64,000 bases of DNA from CAZYBO01 sp964645205. Lineage in GTDB: Bacteria > Pseudomonadota > Alphaproteobacteria > Rickettsiales > SXRF01. Positions 34,706 through 43,468 of this stretch are shown here, piece by piece (position 1 is the stretch's first letter; each line of letters opens with the position of its first letter). Below the pieces are notes generated by a model. The model was not told the origin of the DNA. It made no database searches and saw only the letters and a program-made list of their open reading frames with translations. The translations under genes and the position numbers were made by a program. The stretch covers positions 1 through 64,000 of the forward strand of contig CAZYBO010000006.1 in NCBI GenBank assembly GCA_964645205.1, in the 5' to 3' direction.

Positions 34706-35575
34706 TTATGTGTCCCTGGCGTTGGCGGATTTGCCCGGCATGTCTTCCGGCTCTATCTTAATAAACAACCTGCCCTCTATACGCAAGTCAATCACTTTCA
34801 CGTCGCGGTCGAGCAGCTTTTCCTTCGCCTGCAGCCCGGCCAGCGAACGCCATGCCGCCAGCGGGTCGCGCTCGGGCAGTTTTACTTCCACGCCGTCACT
34901 GAGGCGGATATTCCAACGGCGCTCGCCCACGCGCACGGCGGCGGCGAAATGCCCGGCCAACTCAGGCTCGGAAGCAAGTATGGTCATCAACTCCGCCACA
35001 TGCTTGGGCGCATCCTCGCCGACGATCAGCGGCAAATGGCGGTAGGCCTTGCTGTCGATGTCGCTCATCATCACGCCGTTATCGTCCACCAGCACCGTTT
35101 TGCCCTGATGCTGCCACAATGCCACCGGCTCACGCTCGACCACGCGCACATACAACGTATCCGGCAACGCGCGCTCCACGGCGGCCATGCGCACGCTCTC
35201 AATCTTCTCCAACCGCTGCCGCGCTTCATCGAGGCTGATACGCAGGATGGGGTCGCCTTTTTTGATGCCCAGCGCAGCGTCTATATCCTTCATCGCGGTG
35301 CGGCTGCGCCCTTCGAGATAGAGCGTGCGCACGGTAAAGCCCGCCTTGGCCGTCGTCCCGTACACGCTGTCGGATATGGCCTGCGCGAAGCGGCTCGGCG
35401 CCTGCGTTTTCCACATCCAGAACCCTGCCCCCACGACCGTGAGCGCGCCCACAGCGATGCAGGCGAACTGCGCCTTTCGCCACATATCCTTGCGTTTCTT
35501 GCGCGCTGCCTTTTCGCGCATGATGCGTTGCGACTGGCGCTGGCGGGGCGTCATCGAGTCGCTTTTCTTACCCAT
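34706..35575 (-). CDS. ftsQ: Cell division protein FtsQ
   Basis: 289 residues from the ATG at 35575. Basic cytoplasmic N-terminus (KAARKKRKDMWRK), one membrane segment (FACIAVGALTVVGAGFWMW), then the POTRA domain (FTVRTLYLEGRSRTAMKDIDAALG) and the FtsQ/DivIB beta domain. It links early and late division proteins as part of FtsQLB. It overlaps ddl by 8 bases. A second ATG at 35554 is possible. Confidence 0.94.
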   Translation of the reverse strand: MGKKSDSMTPRQRQSQRIMREKAARKKRKDMWRKAQFACIAVGALTVVGAGFWMWKTQAPSRFAQAISDSVYGTTAKAGFTVRTLYLEGRSRTAMKDIDAALGIKKGDPILRISLDEARQRLEKIESVRMAAVERALPDTLYVRVVEREPVALWQHQGKTVLVDDNGVMMSDIDSKAYRHLPLIVGEDAPKHVAELMTILASEPELAGHFAAAVRVGERRWNIRLSDGVEVKLPERDPLAAWRSLAGLQAKEKLLDRDVKVIDLRIEGRLFIKIEPEDMPGKSANARDT

Positions 35576-36479
35576 AGCCCGCCCCCTCGACCAGTTGCCT
35601 GACCAGCTCGTTGAAACCAATCCCCGCATGCGCCGCGATTTCCGGCGACAGCGACAGCGCCGTCATCCCCGGCTGCGTGTTGATCTCCAGCAAGTAAAAC
35701 GTTTCGATCCCGGAACGGTCGTCGTAGCGGAAGTCGGAGCGCGACAGGCCGCGGCAGCCAAGCGCACGGTGCGCAGCTAGCGCCATCGCCATGACTTCGT
35801 CGTATTTGTTTCTGGGTAGCGGCGCGGGGCAAATATGTGTGCTGCCGCCGTCGGTATATTTGTTCGCGTAGTCGTAAAACCCGCTCTTGGGGCGGATTTC
35901 CGTGCAGCCGAGGGGCTTGTCGTTCAGCACCGCCACCGTGACTTCGCGGCCTTGTATGTATTCTTCCACAAGGTAGCGCGTGTCCTTGTCCGTATCGCTC
36001 ATAATCAGCGAAAGCGGGCGGTTATCCTCGGCGGTGACGATATGCACGCCGACGCTGGAGCCTTCGCTCGCGGGCTTTACGACATAGGGGCGCTTCATCG
36101 GCTCGCCCTTCATCAACTCGTCACGGCTCATAGTAAGCCCCTTTGGGCAGCGAAGCCCTGCCTGCGCAAATACCTGCTTGGCCATCGGCTTATCCATCGC
36201 GACCGCCGACGCCAGCACCCCGGAATGGGTGTAGGGAATCTTCATAAGCTCCAGCAGCCCCTGCACGCAGCCATCCTCGCCATACTGCCCGTGCAGCGCG
36301 TTGAACACCACATCGGGCTTTACGCGCGCCAGCACCTCGGCGATGTCGCGCTGCATGTCGATCTCCGTGACCTGATAGCCCAGCTCGCGCAACGCCTTCG
36401 CGCACGCCGCGCCGCTATTGAGCGACACTTCCCGCTCTGCCGACTGGCCGCCTTTGAGAACCGCCACATGCTTCGTCAT
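35568..36479 (-). CDS. ddl: D-alanine--D-alanine ligase
   Basis: 303 residues from the ATG at 36479, sharing ATGA with the murB stop. ATP-grasp motifs: KPASEGSSVGVHIV, YIQGREVTVAVL and the metal-binding EINTQPGMT near the C-terminus. It makes the D-Ala-D-Ala dipeptide for MurF. The length matches DdlB, the form normally within dcw clusters. Confidence 0.96.
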   Translation of the reverse strand: MTKHVAVLKGGQSAEREVSLNSGAACAKALRELGYQVTEIDMQRDIAEVLARVKPDVVFNALHGQYGEDGCVQGLLELMKIPYTHSGVLASAVAMDKPMAKQVFAQAGLRCPKGLTMSRDELMKGEPMKRPYVVKPASEGSSVGVHIVTAEDNRPLSLIMSDTDKDTRYLVEEYIQGREVTVAVLNDKPLGCTEIRPKSGFYDYANKYTDGGSTHICPAPLPRNKYDEVMAMALAAHRALGCRGLSRSDFRYDDRSGIETFYLLEINTQPGMTALSLSPEIAAHAGIGFNELVRQLVEGAGYG

Positions 36480-37387
36480 GACGGCCTCCTTCCTATCCGC
36501 TTGATTTCCCACTCCAGCGTGATGCCGGTTTTTTCTTTTACGCGCCGGATGACTTCGTCGCCGAGATTTTCGATGTCTGAAGCCGTTGCGTTACCGGAAT
36601 TGATGAGGAAATTACAGTGTTTTTCGGATACTATCGCGCCGCCTATCGACAACCCGCGGCAACCGGCCTGATCGATCAACTCCCATGCCTTGTGGCCTGC
36701 GGGATTCTTGAACGTGCTGCCGCCCGTGCGCGTGCGCACGGGTTGCGTATCCTCGCGCGCGGCCTGTATCTCGGCGATACGGCGGGCGATTTCCGCGCGG
36801 TCGCCCGGCTGGGCGCGAAACACTGCGCGCGTGACCACCGCGCCTTCAGGCACGCCGCTGTTGCGGTAAGTAAAGGCGAGCTCCTTGTTGCTGAGCGTGC
36901 GAATATTTCCGTTGCGCTCGACGATCTCCGCTTCCACCAGCACCTGCGACACGTCGCTGCCATATGCGCCTGCGTTCATGCGCACCGCGCCGCCGATAGT
37001 ACCGGGAATACCGCTTAAAAATTCCAGCCCGGCAATGCCGCGGTCGCAGGCGAATTGTGCGACATTGAGGTCGAGACAGGCAGCGCCCGCCGCCAACTTT
37101 CCACCAGAACTGGCCATATCCACAAACCCACGTCCGAGTTTGATCACCACGCCTTCGATACCGCCGTCGCGCACGATGATGTTAGAGCCGACACCCAGCA
37201 CCGTCACCGGCGAGGAAAGCGGCCACTGCGCGAGAAAATCCGATAAATCCTGCGTATTTTCCGGCTTAAACAGATATTCCGCACAGCCGCCGACGCGGAA
37301 CCAGTTGGTTTTGGAAAGATCAACATCGCGGCGCAGGCGACTGCTGTAATCCGTATCGGGTGCGGCTATACGGGCGGCAGCCATCAT
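36476..37387 (-). CDS. murB: UDP-N-acetylenolpyruvoylglucosamine reductase MurB
   Basis: 303 residues, the short type II form. FAD-binding segment VLGVGSNIIVRDGGIEG, substrate/catalytic motifs FTYRNSGVP, GSTFKNPAGHKAWELID and HCNFLINSGNATASDI. It reduces UDP-GlcNAc-enolpyruvate to UDP-MurNAc with NADPH. Starts at the first of two ATGs at 37387, in ATGA overlap with murC. Confidence 0.96.
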   Translation of the reverse strand: MMAAARIAAPDTDYSSRLRRDVDLSKTNWFRVGGCAEYLFKPENTQDLSDFLAQWPLSSPVTVLGVGSNIIVRDGGIEGVVIKLGRGFVDMASSGGKLAAGAACLDLNVAQFACDRGIAGLEFLSGIPGTIGGAVRMNAGAYGSDVSQVLVEAEIVERNGNIRTLSNKELAFTYRNSGVPEGAVVTRAVFRAQPGDRAEIARRIAEIQAAREDTQPVRTRTGGSTFKNPAGHKAWELIDQAGCRGLSIGGAIVSEKHCNFLINSGNATASDIENLGDEVIRRVKEKTGITLEWEIKRIGRRPS

Positions 37388-38847
37388 GAAGATGCTTTCT
37401 TCTTGCCGAGTTTCTGCAACTCACCGGGGAGCGCATACGCCCATTTGCTGATCGAGCCGGCGCCGAGGCAAACGATCATGTCGCCTTCCTGCCCGACGCC
37501 CGCGACGGTTTCCGCCAGCGCTTCGGAAGATTCCAGACGCACGACATGGCGGTGGCCTGCGCTGCGCAAGCCGTCGGCCAGCGCGTCGGCGGTGATGCCG
37601 TCGATGGGCTCTTCGCCCGCGTTGTAGATGTCGGCGACGATGACCGTGTCGGCGTCGTTGAAACAGGTGCAGAAATCGCTGAACAGGTCGCGCACGCGCG
37701 TGTAGCGATGCGGCTGCACCACGGCGACGACACGCCCGCCGGATTCCTGCTGCGCGGCGCGCGCGGCTTTCAGCGTGGCGGCGATCTCCACGGGATGGTG
37801 GCCGTAATCGTCGATGATCGTCATGCCGAGCGCGCTGCCGGTTTTAGTGAAGCGGCGTTTCACGCCTTCAAACCCGCGCAATCCTTCGATGATGGTCTGG
37901 TCGGAGAGTTTCAACTCCTGCGCGACGGCGATCGCGGCCAGCGCGTTGCGCACGTTGTGCTCGCCATGCATAGGCAGCATCACGCCCGCTACCGTGCGCG
38001 CATCGCCTGCGAAACGGCCGGAGATTTCGAGGTCAAAACGCTGGCCGTCGGCGGACGCGCGGATGTTCGTGGCGCGCACGTCGGCTTGCGGGTTCGTGCC
38101 GTAGGTGATGATACGACGGTCGGAAATGCGCGCCGCCAGCGCCTGCACTTCCGGATGGTCGATGCACAGCACCGCGAAGCCGTAAAACGGCAGGTTGGTG
38201 AGGAAGGTATGATACGCGCTTTTCGCCTGCTCGAACGTGCCGTAATGGTCGAGATGTTCAGGGTCGATATTGGTGACCACCGCGATGGTGGCGGGCAGTT
38301 TCGTAAAGCTACCGTCGGATTCGTCGGCCTCCACCACCATCCACTCGCCCGCGCCGAGATAGGCGTTGGTGCCGCGCGCGTTGATGATACCGCCGTTGAT
38401 GACGGTAGGCTGGAGCCGCGCCGCTTCGAGCATGGCGGCGGTGAGCGCCGTCGTCGTGGTTTTTCCGTGCGTACCGGCAACCGCGATGGCGATTTTAAGC
38501 CGCATGAGTTCAGCAAGCATTTCCGCGCGCTTGACCACGGGAAGGCGAGCCGCGCGCGCGGCCAGCAATTCGGGATTGTCGGCACGGATGGCCGACGACA
38601 CCACGACGACCGACGCATTTTCAACATGCGCCGCTTCGTGGCCGATAAAAATGCCGATGCCGCACTCACGCAGACGCTGCGTGTTGTAGCTGTCCGATGC
38701 ATCGGAACCTTGCACCTTGTAGCCGAGATTATGCAGCACTTCCGCGATGCCGCTCATGCCGATGCCGCCGATGCCGATAAAATGCAACGTGCCGACATCC
38801 AGCGACATGCGGTGCGAGAGCGGGAGGATTTTGTTGGATGCGGTCAT
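37384..38847 (-). CDS. murC: UDP-N-acetylmuramate--L-alanine ligase MurC
   Basis: 487 residues from the ATG at 38847, which overlaps the murG stop by four bases; the frame reaching 39348 is read inside murG and is not coding. Motifs: N-terminal FIGIGGIGMSGIAEVL, P-loop VAGTHGKTTTTAL and the central domain VVEADESDGSF. It adds the first amino acid of the peptidoglycan stem. Confidence 0.96.
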   Translation of the reverse strand: MTASNKILPLSHRMSLDVGTLHFIGIGGIGMSGIAEVLHNLGYKVQGSDASDSYNTQRLRECGIGIFIGHEAAHVENASVVVVSSAIRADNPELLAARAARLPVVKRAEMLAELMRLKIAIAVAGTHGKTTTTALTAAMLEAARLQPTVINGGIINARGTNAYLGAGEWMVVEADESDGSFTKLPATIAVVTNIDPEHLDHYGTFEQAKSAYHTFLTNLPFYGFAVLCIDHPEVQALAARISDRRIITYGTNPQADVRATNIRASADGQRFDLEISGRFAGDARTVAGVMLPMHGEHNVRNALAAIAVAQELKLSDQTIIEGLRGFEGVKRRFTKTGSALGMTIIDDYGHHPVEIAATLKAARAAQQESGGRVVAVVQPHRYTRVRDLFSDFCTCFNDADTVIVADIYNAGEEPIDGITADALADGLRSAGHRHVVRLESSEALAETVAGVGQEGDMIVCLGAGSISKWAYALPGELQKLGKKKASS

Positions 38848-40037
38848 GCGGCGACTTCCTTGATAGCGGTGGGCTGTGGACGGTGGACAGTGGGCAAGGG
38901 TTGCTGCGTGTCCACTGTCCACCGTCCACCGTCCACACTTTTTAAAACCAGCGCCGCCAATTTTTCCGCGGCATCGGCAACACCGAGCTTCCTCGCGTTC
39001 TGCGCGGCTTTCGAGAGAACGTCCGGTGCGGTGAGAAACGCTTCGAGGCGCGCCGACAGCGAGGCGGATGTGAACCCGTCCTGCGCCATCACCCAGCCGC
39101 CGCCGACTTCTTCGAGCGCGTTGGCATTGTGGTATTGATGATTGTCCATCGCATGCGGCAGCGGCACCAAAATCGCAGGGCGCCCCGCCACGGCAAGCTC
39201 CGAAACGGTGGACGCGCCCGACCGTCCGATCACCAGATGGCATGACGCGAGCCGCGCAGGTAAATCGGCGAAGAAACTCGACAAATCGGCATTGATGCCC
39301 ATGCGCTCGTACATCGCGCGCGCGGCGGGCAAATCCGCCTCGCGGCACTGCTGGTCGAGCCGCACGCGCGAGCGCAGGCTCATCGGCAGCGCGGCGATCG
39401 CCTCGGGCACGACATGGCTGAATACCGATGCGCCCTGACTGCCGCCGGTGACTAAAATGCGCATTTTCGCGTCCGACGTCATGGACGAATAGGGCACATC
39501 GCGCAGCGCGCGCACGCTGGCGCGCACGGGGTTGCCGGTCATCGTCACTTTCGCCGCGTCGCGTTCGGACAGCATCAGCGTGACGGGAAACGAGGTGGCG
39601 ATTTTATCGACGCGCCCGGCTAGCAGACGGTTCGCACGTCCCAGCACGGAATTCTGCTCGTGAATGACGGTAGGAATGCCCATCCCCGCCGCCGCGAATA
39701 CGGTCGGGAACGAAGGGTAGCCGCCGAAGCCGACCACCGCCTTGGGCGAAAGCTCGCCAAGCACGCCGCGTGCCTGCACAATGCCCAGCAGCAACCCGGC
39801 CGCACCAATGATTTTCTTATGCAGCGCGCCCGCCACCGTTCCGGCGCGGATAGTGCGTTTTTCCACCTGTGACAGCACACCGCTCTGGTAATGAGCGAAG
39901 CGCGGATCGGTGACCAGCACCACGCGCTCGCCAAGAGCGATCAGCGCTTCAGCCAGCGCTTCGGCGGGGAAAATATGCCCGCCCGTGCCGCCTGCGGCGA
40001 GCACGATGGGAGCGCGCGTATCTTGCTTTTCGTTCAT
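38844..40037 (-). CDS. murG: Lipid II synthase MurG, with a palindromic element in its 3' end
   Basis: 397 residues; most MurG proteins are about 350-370. The first ~360 are normal: G-loop AAGGTGGHIFPAEALAEAL, VGFGGYPSFP, VTGGSQGASVFSHVV, and the UDP-GlcNAc site GRSGASTVSELAVAGRPAILVPLP. MurG moves GlcNAc onto lipid I on the inner leaflet. Residues ~370-387 are encoded by a perfect 18-bp inverted repeat, adding a tail unlike other MurG (KSVDGGRWTVDTQQP). The element leaves the ATGA junction with murC intact. Confidence 0.95.
   Translation of the reverse strand: MNEKQDTRAPIVLAAGGTGGHIFPAEALAEALIALGERVVLVTDPRFAHYQSGVLSQVEKRTIRAGTVAGALHKKIIGAAGLLLGIVQARGVLGELSPKAVVGFGGYPSFPTVFAAAGMGIPTVIHEQNSVLGRANRLLAGRVDKIATSFPVTLMLSERDAAKVTMTGNPVRASVRALRDVPYSSMTSDAKMRILVTGGSQGASVFSHVVPEAIAALPMSLRSRVRLDQQCREADLPAARAMYERMGINADLSSFFADLPARLASCHLVIGRSGASTVSELAVAGRPAILVPLPHAMDNHQYHNANALEEVGGGWVMAQDGFTSASLSARLEAFLTAPDVLSKAAQNARKLGVADAAEKLAALVLKSVDGGRWTVDTQQPLPTVHRPQPTAIKEVAA
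38876..38929. repeat. Palindromic element inside murG
   Basis: GTGGACGGTGGACAGTGG (38876-38893) and its exact reverse complement (38912-38929) flank an 18-base spacer. The arms consist of GTGGAC/GTGGACA subrepeats. It is translated in frame as part of the MurG C-terminus. The arrangement is like Rickettsia palindromic elements in being inside a gene, but the sequence is not one I recognise. Confidence 0.85.
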
Positions 40038-40303
40038 GGCTGTGCGTCACCCCGGCGCGTTTTCAGGTACTTCCATATGCCGTATATACTAATCAATGCC
40101 CACGCTGCTTCAAGCATAAAAGCGGCAAAATTCCAATGCCAGAGCAATGAGATGCCGATCAATATCGCGCCGATCAGGTTCGTCAGCGGGTAGGCGAGTT
40201 GCTCTACGCGCAAGCGCCCGGTCTGCAACAGGAAATAGGCGGCGAGGAAACAGATCGCGCCAAACGTGCCGATAATATCGAAAAAAAGCCCGGCGGTTAT
40301 CAT
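40034..40303 (-). CDS. CBU_0592-family small membrane protein
   Basis: 89 residues from the ATG at 40303 with three hydrophobic segments (FFDIIGTFGAICFLAAYFLL, LTNLIGAILIGISLLWHW, AAWALISIYGIWKYL). The pattern matches what I know of the CBU_0592 family of unknown function. Both junctions are ATGA overlaps, with ftsW upstream and murG downstream, so it is translated as an integral part of the dcw operon. A role near lipid II handling is conceivable but only inferred from position. Confidence 0.8.
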   Translation of the reverse strand: MITAGLFFDIIGTFGAICFLAAYFLLQTGRLRVEQLAYPLTNLIGAILIGISLLWHWNFAAFMLEAAWALISIYGIWKYLKTRRGDAQP

Positions 40304-41424
40304 CGCCGTGAGTCCGCCTTGCCGAAGCGCCTGCGTGTGAGCGCCAGCATCATGCCCATAGCGACTGCCATCGCCACCACCGACGAGCCGCCGTAACTGA
40401 GGAATGGCAGCGTCATGCCCTTGGCGGGCAGCAGGTTCACGGCCACGCCCATGTTGATGATCGACTGCACGCCGAATTCCGTGAGAAGCCCGGCCACCGC
40501 CAGCACCATGAACAAGTCGGTTTCCTTCCACACGCGTGACAGGCCGCGCAACACAATGAACGCGAATAGCCCGATAATCATCGTGCACACGATGATCCCG
40601 AACTCCTCGCCCGCGACGGAAAAAATAAAATCGGTATGCGAATCCGGCAGCGACTGCTTCACCTCGCCCTCACCCGGCCCACGCCCTAGAAGCCCGCCGT
40701 TGCGGAAGGCTTCCAGCGAGCGCGCCACCTGATAATTATCGCCCGCCGCCGGATCGAGGAATCCGTCGATGCGCGCCGCCACGTGCGGGAAAAAATGGTA
40801 CGCGCCGAAAAGCCCGGCCACTACGAGCGCACCGATAACCATCACCAGCACCATCGGCAACCCGGCAAGGAAAAGTTGGATGCCCCACATGGCGGTCACC
40901 GTCAGCGTCATGCCGATGTCGGGCTGAATCGCCAGCAGAAACGCCACTAGCAGATACAGGCCGATCGCCAGCCGGTACCCGGGAAATCCCACACGGCGCT
41001 GGCTTTCCGCGCATATCCACGCGATCACCACCGCGAAGCACGGCTTCATGAATTCCGACGGCTGGATGGAAATACCCATCAAATCGATCCAGCGATGCGC
41101 GCCCTTAGTTTGCGCGCCGATGAATGGCACCAGCATCAGCAGCACGATACTCGCACAAAACCCGATCACCGCGAGGCGGCGTATCGCCACCGGCGGCAAC
41201 ATCGACACGAAGAGCATCGCCGCGATGCCGATGATCAGGAAAACCTGGTGGCGGTGCACAAAGTAAAACGCAGGCAAATCGAGCCGCTTAGCAACCGGCG
41301 GGCTGCCCGCCGTCACAAGGATCGAGCCGATGGCGATCAGCAGCAGCAGCGCACCGAGATTCAGCCGATCCACCGTCCACCACCAGCGCCCGAAAACGGT
41401 TTTATTCGTACGGTCAAGACGCAT
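40300..41424 (-). CDS. ftsW: Septal peptidoglycan polymerase FtsW
   Basis: 374 residues, about ten membrane segments. SEDS motifs: GAHRWIDLMGISIQPSEFMKP, AIQPDIGMTLTV with the essential Asp, and LPDSHTDFIFSVAGEEFG. FtsW polymerises glycan with FtsI at the septum. The stop of the preceding gene overlaps the start (TAATG). The SEDS-family paralogue RodA is excluded by the dcw location. Confidence 0.95.
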   Translation of the reverse strand: MRLDRTNKTVFGRWWWTVDRLNLGALLLLIAIGSILVTAGSPPVAKRLDLPAFYFVHRHQVFLIIGIAAMLFVSMLPPVAIRRLAVIGFCASIVLLMLVPFIGAQTKGAHRWIDLMGISIQPSEFMKPCFAVVIAWICAESQRRVGFPGYRLAIGLYLLVAFLLAIQPDIGMTLTVTAMWGIQLFLAGLPMVLVMVIGALVVAGLFGAYHFFPHVAARIDGFLDPAAGDNYQVARSLEAFRNGGLLGRGPGEGEVKQSLPDSHTDFIFSVAGEEFGIIVCTMIIGLFAFIVLRGLSRVWKETDLFMVLAVAGLLTEFGVQSIINMGVAVNLLPAKGMTLPFLSYGGSSVVAMAVAMGMMLALTRRRFGKADSRR

Positions 41425-42113
41425 TATTGCACCAATCCTTCCCTAGCCGACAACGCATATGATTTCAGTTCCACCGGAATGGATGGGTTCCGCCGCAGGA
41501 AGACATCGATAATGGAGCATACACGTTCAGGATGGTAGGCATGCCAATGCCCAAGCCCATGCAACGCCGATTCGCGGCATGCAAGCGAATCGAGCTGTAA
41601 CGTTTTATCCATCACATCAAGGCACAGCGCATCCGCTTTCGCATTATCCGGCATACCGGAAACACCACCCAGCGGCGCGGCATCCCACCACATGTAACAG
41701 ACGCCGTTCAGCGGATTTTCATGTGCGTCCTTCGTCGCTGCCGATCTGTATTCCGCGCAGCGCTTTGCAAAACAATGCTCGAACAAAGGAACCATGGACA
41801 AGATCAGGCGCTCTTTTTCAGGCCACTCAACCGATATTTTCTTCCACGGCGTATCCCATAAAAAAAGATACCCTGAAGCAGTTCCCGAAATATAGCTCAG
41901 CCCTTCCGCTGCCTGCGCATCGGAAAAACGGCCAAGAAGCGTACCGGCATTTTCAAAGAGCCGCGCGACATATTCAAATTTTACGGGCGCCTGCAATTGC
42001 GCCTCTATTTCCTCCACGCGCGCGGTCTGTTCATCATCCCAGTAAGGCGCATTCCCTACCGCCTGATGCTCGAAAATCGCAGATACCCATGCGTCGAACG
42101 AAGAGCCGGTCAT
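41424..42113 (-). CDS. Unknown protein encoded between murD and ftsW
   Basis: 229 residues from the ATG at 42113, sharing ATGA with the murD stop. No signal or membrane segment. The C-terminal half is helical and recalls HEAT-like repeats (CRESALHGLGHWHAYHPERV, SIIDVFLRR). The ALHGLGH motif appears in other uncharacterised bacterial proteins I know of, but I cannot assign a role. Tight overlaps on both sides suggest a stable place in the operon rather than a recent arrival. Confidence 0.8.
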   Translation of the reverse strand: MTGSSFDAWVSAIFEHQAVGNAPYWDDEQTARVEEIEAQLQAPVKFEYVARLFENAGTLLGRFSDAQAAEGLSYISGTASGYLFLWDTPWKKISVEWPEKERLILSMVPLFEHCFAKRCAEYRSAATKDAHENPLNGVCYMWWDAAPLGGVSGMPDNAKADALCLDVMDKTLQLDSLACRESALHGLGHWHAYHPERVCSIIDVFLRRNPSIPVELKSYALSAREGLVQ

Positions 42114-43468
42114 GCCGCTTTTTCCTTCGCCAGTATTTCCACCTGCGCACAGAACGCGTCGCCGCGCTCTTCGAAATTTTTCCACTGGTCGAACGACGCG
42201 CAGGCCGGCGACAGCAGCACGACTGCATCCTTTTTACCTTGCGCGAACGCCATCTGCGCGGCTTTTTCCACGGCGGTTTTCAGCGTGCCGCAGCGTGTAT
42301 AGGGAACCTTGCCTTCGAGCGTGCGCGCAAATTCCTCTTCCGCCGCGCCGATTAAAAACGCATGCGCGATTTTCGGGAAATATTCCGCAAGCGGAACGAT
42401 TCCGCCTTCTTTTTGTTTTCCGCCTGCGATCCAGTAAATGTTTTCATACGGCGTCAGCGCGTTGGCGGTAGCGTCGGCGTTGGTGGCCTTGCTGTCGTTG
42501 ATGAAACGCACGCCATTGACGGTGGCGACCAGTTGCAGGCGGTGGCGCAGGCCTGCAAAACTTTGCATCGCCTTATAAATCGCTTCCGGCGCAAGCCCGA
42601 TGGCGCGCGCGCAGCCATAGGCGATCGCGGCATTCTGCCAGTTATGACGACCGGGCAAGGTGGCGATGGTATTGAGGTCGAAACGCTTCCCGCCATCATG
42701 CAGCACGCCGTCTTTCACGAACACATCCGCCTGCGATTGCGCGGAGATTGTCACCGCATTACCAAGCCCTGACGCAACTTTGTACGAATACGTATCGTCA
42801 ATCGCAACCACCGCGACATCGCCATCCTGCTGCCGCTCGAAAATATGTTTTTTCGCGGCGATATAACCTTCTATGTCGCCGTGACGATCAATATGATCGG
42901 GCGTGATATTGAGCCAAGCCGCAACATTGAAGCGCGTGGTTTTCACCAGATCGAGCTGGTACGATGAAAGCTCCAGCACATACACACCGCCCTTCCCCAG
43001 CGGCGCGAGCGACAATGCGGGCGTACCGAGATTACCGCCAATTTCGCAAGTAACGCCGCAGTTTTTCAGTATGTGTCCAATGAGCGTCGTCGTGGTCGAT
43101 TTGCCGTTGGTACCGGTGATGGCGATGTATTTCGCCTCCGGGCAGGCGCGGTATAATAATTCAATATCGCCGATTACGGGGCAATTGTTTTGGTGCACGA
43201 GTGCGACAACCGGGTGCGGCACGGGATGCGTAAGCGGCACGCCTGGGCTGAGGATAAGCGCTTTCAGCGTAGACCACGGCCAATCCGCAAACGGCGCGAG
43301 TTTCACGGCGGGATATTTTGCGGCGACCGACGCACGCCCCGATTCGCCGTCATCCCACGCATACACTTCCGCACCACCTGCGAGTAGTGCAGCGATCGTA
43401 GATTCCCCGGCTTTGCCGAGACCGAACACGCCGACGCGCTGGCCTTTATATTCCGTAACGCTAATCAT
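42110..43468 (-). CDS. murD: UDP-MurNAc-L-alanine--D-glutamate ligase MurD
   Basis: 452 residues from the ATG at 43468. N-terminal Rossmann segment VGVFGLGKAGESTIAAL, ATP P-loop AITGTNGKSTTTTLIGHI and WLNITPDHIDRHG for the central domain. It adds D-Glu to UDP-MurNAc-Ala. ATGA overlap with mraY upstream. Confidence 0.96.
   Translation of the reverse strand: MISVTEYKGQRVGVFGLGKAGESTIAALLAGGAEVYAWDDGESGRASVAAKYPAVKLAPFADWPWSTLKALILSPGVPLTHPVPHPVVALVHQNNCPVIGDIELLYRACPEAKYIAITGTNGKSTTTTLIGHILKNCGVTCEIGGNLGTPALSLAPLGKGGVYVLELSSYQLDLVKTTRFNVAAWLNITPDHIDRHGDIEGYIAAKKHIFERQQDGDVAVVAIDDTYSYKVASGLGNAVTISAQSQADVFVKDGVLHDGGKRFDLNTIATLPGRHNWQNAAIAYGCARAIGLAPEAIYKAMQSFAGLRHRLQLVATVNGVRFINDSKATNADATANALTPYENIYWIAGGKQKEGGIVPLAEYFPKIAHAFLIGAAEEEFARTLEGKVPYTRCGTLKTAVEKAAQMAFAQGKKDAVVLLSPACASFDQWKNFEERGDAFCAQVEILAKEKAA

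Noticed and set aside
34295..35602. 435-codon plus-strand frame
   Set aside because: Antisense to ftsA and ftsQ; His/Arg-rich shadow.
37546..39138. 530-codon plus-strand frame
   Set aside because: Antisense to murC and murG, both of which have full family motifs.
38848..39348. N-terminal extension of murC
   Set aside because: It is read within murG in another frame; the ATG at 38847 gives the conserved MurC start and an ATGA overlap.
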